A DNA stretch of 64,000 bases, taken from the NCBI GenBank assembly GCA_009837445.1, contig VXTM01000031.1, positions 1 to 64,000 on the forward strand, given 5' to 3'. Within the stretch, counting starts at the first letter, position 1, and each line of letters opens with the position of its first letter. Origin of the DNA: Acidimicrobiaceae bacterium. Lineage in GTDB: Bacteria; Actinomycetota; Acidimicrobiia; Acidimicrobiales; Aldehydirespiratoraceae. The notes beneath the pieces were generated by a model, which saw only the letters and a list, made by a program, of their open reading frames with translations, was not told the DNA's origin and did no database searches. Made by a program: the position numbers and the translations under genes. Positions 40,206 to 48,569 of this stretch are shown here, piece after piece.

Positions 40206-43070
40206 ATGACGATGGCCCCCGAGCAGAGCACTCTGATCTCCGGCAGCCACCCTCTGCCCGCGGGTCAGGAGGATCCGGCTGACCGGATCGTGTGGGAGCG
40301 CCGCGACGCGCGCCTGCTGGACCATCGCGACGGGTCGGTCGCCTTCGAGCAGCCCGATGTGGAGGTTCCGGCCACCTGGTCGCAGAACGCGACCAACATC
40401 CTGGCCCAGAAGTACTTCCGCGGCCCGCTGGGCACGCCCGAGCGGGAGTGGTCGCTAAGGCAGGTGGTTGACCGCGTCGTGCGCACCATCACCGACTGGG
40501 GCGATGGCGACGGCTACTTCGCCGACGAGTCCGAGGCGTCGCTGTTCCGGGCCGAGCTGACGCATCTGCTGTACACGCAGCGAGCCGCCTTCAACTCGCC
40601 GGTGTGGTTCAACATCGGCGTGGCCGGTGTGCCCCAGCAGGCGTCGGCCTGCTTCATCCTGTCGGTTGACGACACGATGGAGTCGATCCTCGAGTGGTAC
40701 GCCGAGGAGGGCCGGATCTTCAAGGGCGGCTCCGGCGCGGGCGTGAACCTGTCACGTATCCGGGCCAGCTCGGAGCCCCTGGCCGGTGGCGGCACCGCGT
40801 CAGGGCCGGTGAGCTTCATGCGGGGAGCGGACGCCTCGGCCGGCACCATCAAGTCGGGCGGCAAGACCCGCAGGGCGGCCAAGATGGTGGTCCTCGACGC
40901 CAACCATCCCGACATCGAGGACTTCATCTGGTGCAAGGCCCGCGAGGAGCGCAAGTCGAGAGTGCTGGCCGCGGCCGGCTTCGACATGGGCGTCGACGGC
41001 GCCGACACCACGTCGGTGCAGTACCAGAACGCCAACAACTCCGTGCGGGTATCCGACGAGTTCATGAGCGCGGCCACCTCTGGCGACGACTGGGACCTGA
41101 CGGCCCGCACCGACGGCACGGTGCTCAAGCGGGTTCCCGCCCGCTCGATCCTGCGCCAGATGGCCGAGGCCGCGTGGGAGTGCGCCGACCCCGGCGTGCA
41201 GTTCGCCACCACCATCAACCGCTGGCACACCGCCCCGGTCACCGGCCCCATCACCGCCAGCAACCCGTGCTCGGAGTACGTCCATCTCGACGACAGCGCC
41301 TGCAACCTGGCCTCGATCAACCTGCTGAGCTTCCTCGACGACGACGGCCGCTTCGACGTCAGCGGCTTCCGCAGGGCGGTGCAGGTGGTGTTCGCGGCCC
41401 AAGAGATCCTGGTGGGCCACGCCGACTACCCGACCGGGGCCATCGCCGACACCACCAGGGCGTTCCGCCAGCTCGGGCTGGGCTACGCCAACCTCGGGGC
41501 GCTGCTGATGGCCATGGGCCTGCCCTACGACTCCGACGAAGGCCGGGCGGTGGCGGCGGCCATCACCGCGCTCATGACCGGCGAGGCCTACCTCACCTCC
41601 ACCCGCCTGGCCGAGCGCATGGGACCCTTCGCCGGCTTTCACACCAACCGCGAGGCCATGCTGCGGGTCCTGGACCAGCACCGCACTGCCACCGCCACCA
41701 TCGACGAGGACCTGGCGCCTCCCGAAGTCCTCGAGGCCGCCCAGCTGGCGTGGGACGAGGCCTGCGAGCGCGCCGACCGTCACGGCGTGCGCAACAGCCA
41801 GGCGACCGTCCTGGCGCCCACCGGCACCATCGGGCTGCTGATGGACTGCGACACCACCGGCATCGAGCCCGATCTAGGGCTGGTCAAGTCCAAGCGGCTG
41901 GTGGGCGGCGGAACCATGGAGATCGTCAACACCACCGTGCCGAGGGCGCTTCGCCGCCTCGGCTACGACGACGAGCAGGTTGAGAGCATCACCGATCACA
42001 TCGCCGAGCACCACAGCGTGGCCGGCGCGCCCCTCGACGCCGGGCACCGCGACGTGTTCGCCTGCTCGCTGGGTGACGACGCCATCAGCACATCGGGGCA
42101 CATCGAGATGATGGCCGCAGTGCAGCCGTTCCTCTCCGGCGCCATCTCGAAGACCGTCAACATGCCGGCCGACGCCAGCGTCGACGATGTGGAGCAGCTC
42201 TTCATCGACTCCTGGCGCCTCGGGCTGAAGTCGGTGGCGATCTACCGCGACAGCTCGAAGGTGTCCCAGCCCCTGACCGTCGGCACGGCCGTGGGCTCCG
42301 GCACCTCCGAGGGCCCCGGACGGATCCCGGATATCGAGCCGCCGGCCGGCGAAACCACGGCGGAGCCGGTTCGCCGGCGGCTCCCCAAGTCGCGCCGATC
42401 GCAGACGTTCGAGTTCCGGGTGGCGGACTGCAAGGGCTTCGTGACGGTGGGGGAGTACCCCGACGGCCGTCCGGGCGAGATCTTCGTCAAGGTCTCCAAA
42501 CAGGGCTCCACGCTGGCCGGGATCATGGACGCCTTTGCGATCTCGCTCAGCCACGGCCTGCAGTACGGGGTGCCGCTGTCCGCCTTTGTCGACACGTTCG
42601 TCGGCGTGCGCTTCGAGCCTGCCGGCATCACCGACGATCCCGACATCCGCATCGCCACCAGCCTGATGGACTACCTGTTCCGGAAGCTGGCGGTGATGTA
42701 CCTGACATCCGAGGAGCGGGCCGCACTGGGCGTCTACACCACCGGCGAGCGGACCCAGCCGACGCTGCCCGGTGTGGAGGAGCAGGTCGCCGAGACCGAG
42801 CAGGGACACGACCTCCCACCCGATCCGCCCTCGGTCCCGTCGCCGGGCCAGCTGATCGGCCAGTTCGACTTCTCCGCGGCGTCGGCACCGCCCGAGCCGC
42901 CAGGGCCCGAGCGGCCCGCGAGCGCAGCGAGCATGAGCGGGGGACAGGCGACAGCCCGCGGCGCGAGCCCGCTAGACGCGCCCTTCTGCATGACCTGCGG
43001 CGTCCCGATGCGCCGCGCCGGCTCGTGCTACGTGTGCAACGACTGCGGCGCCACCAGCGGCTGCAGTTGA
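40206..43070 (+). CDS. nrdJ: adenosylcobalamin-dependent (class II) ribonucleotide reductase
   Basis: 954 residues. The family's finger-loop and active-site segments are present: NSPVWFNIGVAG, SACFILSVDDTMES, GGSGAGVNLSRIR, NPCSEYVHLDDSACNLASINL and ATVLAPTGTIG. A flexible tail (about 855-925) leads to a C-terminal zinc ribbon (CMTCGVPM, CYVCNDCG). It makes dNTPs without oxygen but needs B12. AGGAGGG precedes the ATG, and TAGAAT at 40182 may be a -10. No NrdR box or cobalamin riboswitch was recognised in the 177-bp upstream gap. Part of the tail is coded by a piece of the dispersed repeat. Confidence 0.95.
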   Translation: MTMAPEQSTLISGSHPLPAGQEDPADRIVWERRDARLLDHRDGSVAFEQPDVEVPATWSQNATNILAQKYFRGPLGTPEREWSLRQVVDRVVRTITDWGDGDGYFADESEASLFRAELTHLLYTQRAAFNSPVWFNIGVAGVPQQASACFILSVDDTMESILEWYAEEGRIFKGGSGAGVNLSRIRASSEPLAGGGTASGPVSFMRGADASAGTIKSGGKTRRAAKMVVLDANHPDIEDFIWCKAREERKSRVLAAAGFDMGVDGADTTSVQYQNANNSVRVSDEFMSAATSGDDWDLTARTDGTVLKRVPARSILRQMAEAAWECADPGVQFATTINRWHTAPVTGPITASNPCSEYVHLDDSACNLASINLLSFLDDDGRFDVSGFRRAVQVVFAAQEILVGHADYPTGAIADTTRAFRQLGLGYANLGALLMAMGLPYDSDEGRAVAAAITALMTGEAYLTSTRLAERMGPFAGFHTNREAMLRVLDQHRTATATIDEDLAPPEVLEAAQLAWDEACERADRHGVRNSQATVLAPTGTIGLLMDCDTTGIEPDLGLVKSKRLVGGGTMEIVNTTVPRALRRLGYDDEQVESITDHIAEHHSVAGAPLDAGHRDVFACSLGDDAISTSGHIEMMAAVQPFLSGAISKTVNMPADASVDDVEQLFIDSWRLGLKSVAIYRDSSKVSQPLTVGTAVGSGTSEGPGRIPDIEPPAGETTAEPVRRRLPKSRRSQTFEFRVADCKGFVTVGEYPDGRPGEIFVKVSKQGSTLAGIMDAFAISLSHGLQYGVPLSAFVDTFVGVRFEPAGITDDPDIRIATSLMDYLFRKLAVMYLTSEERAALGVYTTGERTQPTLPGVEEQVAETEQGHDLPPDPPSVPSPGQLIGQFDFSAASAPPEPPGPERPASAASMSGGQATARGASPLDAPFCMTCGVPMRRAGSCYVCNDCGATSGCS
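42904..42941 (-). repeat. dispersed repeat, partial copy B inside nrdJ
   Basis: GGCCCGAGCGGCCCGCGAGC and the following bases match the inverted form of copies A and D over about 38 bp. Here the repeat is in frame within the NrdJ tail, giving a stretch like GPERPASAASMSGG. Confidence 0.65.
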
Positions 43071-43082
43071 TGCCCCGCTGAG

Positions 43083-43559
43083 CTACTCGCCGGCTGCTTC
43101 GGCCGCCCCTGCGGCCAGCTTCTTCTTGTGGCGCAGGTAGTTGCCGACCATCTCCCCGAACGGGGCCGGGTTGTAGATGTCCTCCTCATAGCTCCACAGC
43201 CCGCCTCCCGCGTACTTGAGCAGCGTGAAGTTGTACTCCTGGTGGAGCGAGCCGTCGCCGGGGTCGGCCATCCGGTTCCATACCTTGCACACCACCCACC
43301 CCTTCGTCTCGTCGATGATGTACCACTCGATCGGGAAGTGGATCATCTCGTTGTTGGGCCACTGGCTCATGGTCGATTGGATCCAGTTGTAGATGGCCTC
43401 TCGCCCGCCCATGGTGCCGAAGTGGTGCTCGATGTAGGTGGCGTCCTCGGTGAACTGGTCGGCCCACTCGCGCCAGTCGCCGGACGTGCCGGCTCGCCGG
43501 GCCACCTCCTGGTAGCGGGCGAAGGCCTCCTCGATCTCGTCTCGGCTCCAACGGCTCAT
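43083..43559 (-). CDS. SnoaL-like / NTF2-fold protein
   Basis: 158 residues with the cone-shaped NTF2 pattern: an N-terminal helix pair (EEAFARYQEVARRAG, DWREWADQFTEDATYIEHHFG), GREAIYNWI, then beta strands. Such proteins are isomerases, hydrolases or subunits of oxygenases, and the substrate is unknown. It lies 40 bp after another member of the fold on the same strand, probably as an operon. Confidence 0.75.
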   Translation of the reverse strand: MSRWSRDEIEEAFARYQEVARRAGTSGDWREWADQFTEDATYIEHHFGTMGGREAIYNWIQSTMSQWPNNEMIHFPIEWYIIDETKGWVVCKVWNRMADPGDGSLHQEYNFTLLKYAGGGLWSYEEDIYNPAPFGEMVGNYLRHKKKLAAGAAEAAGE

Positions 43560-43599
43560 GGTTGACGCTCCTTGCTTGGGGTGCCTGCTCCGGGCAGGG

Positions 43600-44043
43600 T
43601 CATCCGGACAGATCGAAGCGTAGGTGACGGCTCAGGTCCCCTACGAGGTCGACCAGGAAGCAGCGCTCGACGAAGCGCCAGCGCCCGTCGATGCGTCTCA
43701 GGGTGTCGTGGTAGCGGCCGCTGATGATGGCCTGCATCGGTGAGTCCGGAGCCTGCTGGAGAACGATGTAGACCGAGCGGACCGTGGCGGTGCCGCCCTC
43801 GGTCTCGATGATCGGGTTGGCGGTGATGTGCCGGGTGCGAGGGGTGCCGTCGTCGTAGGTGATCACCGTGTTCCGGTACATGTCCGCGATGGCCTGCGCT
43901 CCGGAGGGACCGTCGGCATCGTCCCCGTAGCTGAAGGTGCAGTGCTCCATGAGTTCGCCGACCTCGTCGAAGCGCCCCGCGTCGACAAGCTCGGCGTAGC
44001 GGTACAGCTCGTTGGTGATGGCGGTGGCTTCGTCGGAGCCCAT
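43600..44043 (-). CDS. SnoaL-like / NTF2-fold protein (second copy)
   Basis: 147 residues from ATG 44043 (MGSDEATAITNELYRYAELVDAGRFDEVGELM), with GAQAIADMYRN, TRHITANPIIE and GRWRFVERCFLVD typical of SnoaL_4-type proteins. It is distant in sequence from the downstream neighbour but of the same fold. The two may form a hetero-oligomer or act on related compounds. The frame extends upstream without family likeness. It is divergent from the YihY gene with 27 bp between. Confidence 0.78.
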   Translation of the reverse strand: MGSDEATAITNELYRYAELVDAGRFDEVGELMEHCTFSYGDDADGPSGAQAIADMYRNTVITYDDGTPRTRHITANPIIETEGGTATVRSVYIVLQQAPDSPMQAIISGRYHDTLRRIDGRWRFVERCFLVDLVGDLSRHLRFDLSG

Positions 44044-44055
44044 CGACCACGACCG

Positions 44056-44061
44056 TAGTAT
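44056..44061 (+). promoter_or_regulatory. -10-like TAGTAT, 9 nt before the ATG
   Basis: TAGTAT, 9 nt, then ATG 44071 of the YihY-type gene. No Shine-Dalgarno is seen, so the transcript is leaderless or nearly so. Confidence 0.42.
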
Positions 44062-44070
44062 CGGCTGAGC

Positions 44071-44979
44071 ATGGCGCGCCCCTCGTTGCCCTCCCTGTCC
44101 GTGCTGTGGCGCGGTGCACTCAGGTTCGTCGACGACCTGCGCCAGGAGTGGTCCCGGGCCCGGGTCGGGGGCCTCGCAGCTGAGATCGCATTCTTCGGGC
44201 TCCTGGGGCTGTTCCCGGCGGTGATCGTGTTCGCGGCCGCGCTCGGCTCGCTGGACCTGGTGATCGGCGTAGGCGCGGCGGCCGACACCGAGGAATGGCT
44301 GCTGGACCGCGTCGCGGAGACCTTCGGTCGCGACAACACCCTGCGGGCCACGATCGAGGAGTTGTTCGACCGGTCGAACGCGGGGCTGATCACCGCCGGC
44401 GTCCTGATCACCGTCTACGCCTCGTCGCGGGGCTTCACCGCGGTTGTCGGTGCCCTGGACGTCACATACGGCCATGAGCACCGCAGGAGCTGGTTCTCAA
44501 CCCGGGTAACCGGCTTCGTGCTGACGCTGTGCACCCTGATCGTGTCTGCGCTGGTTGCCGCCATGGTGGTGGTGGGGCCCCTGCTCGGCGGCGGTGAGGA
44601 ACTCGCCGAACGCCTTGGCGCCGGCTCGGCCTTCACCACTGCCTGGGTGTGGTTCCGCTGGCCGGTGGTGTTCGTCGTGGTGGTCTGCTGGGCCGCCTCC
44701 CTCTACCACTTCGCCCCCCGCCGCCGGACTCCATGGCGCACCGATCTGCCCGGTGCGGTTGTGGGCACGATCTGGTGGCTGACGGTGTCGCTGGGCTTCC
44801 GCGTCTACCTCGATGCCGCTTCCAGCGGCGTGAACGCGGTGTTCGGCCTGCTCGGCGGGGCCTTGAGCCTGCTCATCTGGCTCTACCTGCTTGCGATGGG
44901 CCTGCTCGTCGGGGCGGAGATCAACAGCATCCTCAACAACCGCCGCGACCAGCACACCGCGACAGAGGCCTCCCGTTAG
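44071..44979 (+). CDS. YihY/BrkB family inner-membrane protein
   Basis: 302 residues with about six membrane helices. Family segments include AAEIAFFGLLGLFPAVIVFAA, ASSRGFTAVVGALDVTYGHE and GVNAVFGLLGGALSLLIWLYL. Once called ribonuclease BN, the family is now regarded as envelope proteins of unclear function. The acyl-CoA dehydrogenase starts 17 bp later but has its own -10-like box. Confidence 0.9.
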   Translation: MARPSLPSLSVLWRGALRFVDDLRQEWSRARVGGLAAEIAFFGLLGLFPAVIVFAAALGSLDLVIGVGAAADTEEWLLDRVAETFGRDNTLRATIEELFDRSNAGLITAGVLITVYASSRGFTAVVGALDVTYGHEHRRSWFSTRVTGFVLTLCTLIVSALVAAMVVVGPLLGGGEELAERLGAGSAFTTAWVWFRWPVVFVVVVCWAASLYHFAPRRRTPWRTDLPGAVVGTIWWLTVSLGFRVYLDAASSGVNAVFGLLGGALSLLIWLYLLAMGLLVGAEINSILNNRRDQHTATEASR

Positions 44980-44983
44980 GCAG

Positions 44984-44989
44984 TACTCT
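44984..44989 (+). promoter_or_regulatory. -10-like TACTCT, 7 nt before the ATG
   Basis: TACTCT, 7 nt, then ATG 44997 of the acyl-CoA dehydrogenase. This is a leaderless-type layout. Confidence 0.45.
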
Positions 44990-44996
44990 CGCAGCG

Positions 44997-46772
44997 ATGA
45001 GCGATTTCCGGGTCGACCTCGACGAGATCACCTTCAACCTGCGCCATGTGGCCGATCTCGAGGGACTGGCCGCGCTCGACGGCTTCGAGCATGTGGAGTC
45101 CGACACAGTCGACCAACTGCTCGCCGAGGCGGCGCGGTTCGCGGAGGAGGTGATCGCGCCGCTGAACCGCGTTGGCGACACGGAGGGCTCGCGCCGCCTC
45201 GACGACGGCTCGGTCGCGACGCCCACCGGGTTCAAGGAGGCCTACCGGTCCTACGTGGAGGCCGGGTGGGGCGCCGTGTCCATGGATCCCGACTACGGCG
45301 GCGGGGGCTTCCCCCACCTGGTCGGGCTGGCCACCGAGGAGATGTTCACCACTGCTTGCATGTCATGGTCGCTTTGCCCGCTGCTCACCCAGGGCGCCAT
45401 CAACCTGCTGGGCGCGCACGGAACCGGCGAGCAGAAGGCCCTCTACCTGCCGCAGATGGCCTCCGGCGTCTGGACCGGCACCATGAACCTCACCGAGCCC
45501 CAGGCCGGATCCGACCTCGGGGCGGTAGCGACCCGCGCCGTGCCCCAGCCCGATGGCTCCTACCGGCTGTTCGGAACCAAGATCTTCATCACCTACGGCG
45601 AGCACGACCTTGCCGACAACATCGTTCACCTGGTGCTGGCCCGCACGCCCGGCGCACCTCCGGGGACCCGGGGGATCAGTTGCTTCCTGGTGCCCAAGCA
45701 CCTGCCCACCGCCGACGGATCTACCGGTGCCCGCAACGACGTGCACTGCGTCTCGATCGAGCACAAGCTGGGGATCCACGCCAGCCCCACCTGTGTGATG
45801 TCCTACGGCGACGGCGAGGGTGCGGTCGGGTTCCTGGTCGGCGATGAGAACGGCGGGATGCGGGCCATGTTCACGATGATGAACCATGCCCGTCTCAGCG
45901 TCGGCCTGGAAGGGGTGGCCATCGCCGAGCGGTCCTACCAGCAGGCTCTCGCCTACGCCCACGAGCGACGCCAGGGCCGGGCACCCGGCGCGCCCGCCAC
46001 CGAGTCGTCGGCCATCATCGACCATCCCGACGTGCGGCGGATGCTGCTGGACATGCGGTCCACCACCAGCGCGATGCGGGGGCTCGCCTACCGCAACGCG
46101 GAGGCCATCGACCGCTCCTCGCACGGGGCTGACGCCGACGAGCGCCAGGAGGGCTCGGAACGGGCCGCACTGCTGACGCCTCTGACCAAGGCGTGGGCCA
46201 CTGATCTGGGATGCGAACTGGCCAGCGTCGGCCTTCAGGTGCATGGAGGTATGGGCTTCATCGAGGAGACCGGCTCGGCCCAGCACTATCGCGACGCCAG
46301 AATCGCTCCCATCTACGAGGGCACCAATGGCATACAGTCGGCCGACCTCGTCGGACGCAAGCTGTCCATGCGGGGCGGTGCCGCGGTGCGCGACCACCTC
46401 GACGGCGTCCGGGAGACCGCGGCAGCCCTCGACGGCACCGCGGGCCTCAAGTCCGTGCGCCAGCACCTCGAAGCCGCGGCGGACGCCACCGGCGAGGCCA
46501 GCGAGTGGCTGCTGGCAGCCGAGCCGTTCGATCGCCTCGCGGGTGCAGACGCCTACCTGAAGATGCTGGCCACCACGACCGGCGGGGCTGCCCTGGCCGA
46601 CGGAGCACTGGCCGCAGACCGGCTCGAAGCGCCCGAGCTCGCGGCCGACCGGACGGTCCTGGCCCGCTTCTTCGCAGCCAACCGGCTGTCGGCAGTTCCG
46701 GGACTGTTGGCTGCGGTGACCGAGCCCGCCGACGATCTGGTCGCGGCCAAGCAGCGGATCCTGGCGGTATAG
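44997..46772 (+). CDS. acyl-CoA dehydrogenase (long form with C-terminal domain)
   Basis: 591 residues. Order: N-terminal extension (MSDFRVDLDEITFNLRHV), helical domain, flavin-binding core (NLTEPQAGSDLGAV, FGTKIFITYGEHDL), and a C-terminal helical domain with the catalytic Glu in IYEGTNGIQ (about 441). A further 150-residue extension is characteristic of the FadE5/AcdX-like long class. It oxidises an acyl-CoA at the alpha-beta bond, and the chain-length preference is unknown. lgt follows 17 bp later. Confidence 0.92.
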   Translation: MSDFRVDLDEITFNLRHVADLEGLAALDGFEHVESDTVDQLLAEAARFAEEVIAPLNRVGDTEGSRRLDDGSVATPTGFKEAYRSYVEAGWGAVSMDPDYGGGGFPHLVGLATEEMFTTACMSWSLCPLLTQGAINLLGAHGTGEQKALYLPQMASGVWTGTMNLTEPQAGSDLGAVATRAVPQPDGSYRLFGTKIFITYGEHDLADNIVHLVLARTPGAPPGTRGISCFLVPKHLPTADGSTGARNDVHCVSIEHKLGIHASPTCVMSYGDGEGAVGFLVGDENGGMRAMFTMMNHARLSVGLEGVAIAERSYQQALAYAHERRQGRAPGAPATESSAIIDHPDVRRMLLDMRSTTSAMRGLAYRNAEAIDRSSHGADADERQEGSERAALLTPLTKAWATDLGCELASVGLQVHGGMGFIEETGSAQHYRDARIAPIYEGTNGIQSADLVGRKLSMRGGAAVRDHLDGVRETAAALDGTAGLKSVRQHLEAAADATGEASEWLLAAEPFDRLAGADAYLKMLATTTGGAALADGALAADRLEAPELAADRTVLARFFAANRLSAVPGLLAAVTEPADDLVAAKQRILAV

Positions 46773-46789
46773 AGGAACCGGCGGACCTA

Positions 46790-47668
46790 GTGGCTGGCGT
46801 CTCGGCTCTGCTGATCGGTTCGATCCCGAGCCCGCCCCGCAGCGGCGTCGATCTCGGGCCGCTGCAGCTGCGGGTCTACGGGATGATGATCGCGCTCGGC
46901 GTGCTGGCTTCGGTGTGGCTGTCGCGGCGGCGCTGGGCGGCGCGGGGCGGCAACCCCGACCAGATCAGCCGGGTGGCTGTCTGGGGCGTGATCGCGGGAT
47001 TGATCGGCGCCCGCCTGTACCACGTGATCACCGACTGGAAGAGGTTCCAATCCGACGGCTGGCTGGAAGCCTTCGCCATCTGGGAGGGCGGGCTGGGCAT
47101 ACCCGGTGGTATGGCGGCCGGGATTCTGGTCGGGCTGTGGATGGTCCGGCGCCAGCACATGAATCAGGGCGAGGCCATCGCGGCGATCGTGCCCACCCTC
47201 CCGCTGGCCCAGGCCATCGGGCGTCTGGGCAACTGGTTCAACCAGGAGTTGTTCGGCGGGCCCACTGACCTGCCCTGGGGCCTCGAGATCGACGAGGCCC
47301 ACCGCCCGGCGCAGTACCTCGACGTCGAGACCTTCCATCCGACCTTCCTTTACGAGGCGGTATGGAATCTGCTCCTCTGCGGTCTGCTGCTGCTTCTCGA
47401 CCGCCGGCGCCGGCTGCTCGACGTTCCGACCCTGGTCACCGACCCCCGCAGGGTTAGCCGGCCCGGGTCCCTGATGGCCGTTTACGTCCTCGGATACGGG
47501 CTCGGGCGGCTCTGGATCGAGGCGGTGCGCATCGATCCCGCCAGCCTGATCCTGGGTGTCCGGATAAACATCTGGATGAGCCTCGTGCTCATCGCGGGCT
47601 CGGCCGCGTACCTGGTCTGGCTCCGCCGGCGCGCTCCCGGGCCGAGACGTCCTGTCCTGCCCACCTGA
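46790..47668 (+). CDS. lgt: prolipoprotein diacylglyceryl transferase
   Basis: A 292-residue, seven-helix membrane enzyme that transfers diacylglycerol from phosphatidylglycerol to lipobox Cys. The signature is GRLGNWFNQELFGG, with IWEGGLGIPGGMAAG and late GRLWIEAVR. GTG 46790 is preceded by AGAGGAACC. At least five probable substrates lie in this window (1195, 20659, 21682, 27105, 53948), and the PgsA product pathway supplies its lipid. Confidence 0.94.
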   Translation: MAGVSALLIGSIPSPPRSGVDLGPLQLRVYGMMIALGVLASVWLSRRRWAARGGNPDQISRVAVWGVIAGLIGARLYHVITDWKRFQSDGWLEAFAIWEGGLGIPGGMAAGILVGLWMVRRQHMNQGEAIAAIVPTLPLAQAIGRLGNWFNQELFGGPTDLPWGLEIDEAHRPAQYLDVETFHPTFLYEAVWNLLLCGLLLLLDRRRRLLDVPTLVTDPRRVSRPGSLMAVYVLGYGLGRLWIEAVRIDPASLILGVRINIWMSLVLIAGSAAYLVWLRRRAPGPRRPVLPT

Positions 47669-47693
47669 GTGCGAGCGAGGTCGCCGGGTCCGG

Positions 47694-48569
47694 CTAGTTG
47701 AAGCCGCGCAGGGGGAAATCGGCGCCGCGCTGGAGCCAGTTGTCGGCCAGGTAGTCGGCGGTGCCGTCGATCAGGTGCATCGTGTAGGCGTGGCGGCTGC
47801 GGTCCGAAGTATTGGCCGCGCTCCAGTGCGGCAGCGTGCCGTGCAGGGCGATGAGCGTCCCGGCTGCGGCCTCCAGCGGAACCAGGTCCGCAACCGGGTA
47901 GGGAGTGTCATCGAGTACGTCGGTGACCGTGCCCCGGTTGCGGTCGGACGGGTCCACGAGGCGGAAGCGGGTCTTGACCGGAATCTGGTGGCCGCCGGGC
48001 ACGGCCCACATGCAGCCGTTGGCCAGGGTGGCGTCCTCGATCGCGAACCACAGCCCGATCACGCTCTGGGGCTCGGTCCACAGGAAGGTGTGGTCGCAGT
48101 GACAAATGACCTCGCCGCCGATGCCGGGCTGCTTGAAGATGTACATGGACTGGAGCAGTCGGGGATCGGCTAGGCCGAGGTCGGCGGCGAGAGCAGCCAG
48201 CTCGGGGGCCCTCGAGAAGGTGTCGAAGGTGGGGTCGAGGTCGTGCATGGCGTGGCCGATCTTGTTGACGGCCAGCGGCATCGGCCGGCTCAGGCGCCCG
48301 TCGACGACGGCTCCGTCCTCGAAGAACCAGCGCACCGTGTCGCCCGAGCCTAGGAACCATTCATCGGAGGCGTGGCTCTGCTCGGTGGTCGAGAACACGG
48401 TGAGGCTACCGTCGGTGTCCGGATCGATTCCGGCCAGCATCGAGTTGACATGGGCCTTGAGGGCCTCGCACCGCTCGCTGGGCACGAAGCCCGGCAGCAC
48501 CAGGAAGCCGTCGCGCTCCCAGTCCCGCAACTGGTCCGGCCCAAGGATTGACAGGTCCACCAGGTCCAC
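47694..48569 (-). CDS. phytanoyl-CoA dioxygenase family protein
   Basis: A 291-residue Fe(II)/2-oxoglutarate oxygenase fold. Iron ligands are His157-x-Asp159 (CHCDH) and His248 (LPHWSAANTS), with an Arg following (SDRSR) for 2-oxoglutarate. It resembles PHYHD1-like proteins, and the substrate is unknown. It begins directly after the stop of the ABC permease upstream, so it is probably the last gene of the nucleoside-type transporter operon. Confidence 0.88.
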   Translation of the reverse strand: MDLVDLSILGPDQLRDWERDGFLVLPGFVPSERCEALKAHVNSMLAGIDPDTDGSLTVFSTTEQSHASDEWFLGSGDTVRWFFEDGAVVDGRLSRPMPLAVNKIGHAMHDLDPTFDTFSRAPELAALAADLGLADPRLLQSMYIFKQPGIGGEVICHCDHTFLWTEPQSVIGLWFAIEDATLANGCMWAVPGGHQIPVKTRFRLVDPSDRNRGTVTDVLDDTPYPVADLVPLEAAAGTLIALHGTLPHWSAANTSDRSRHAYTMHLIDGTADYLADNWLQRGADFPLRGFN

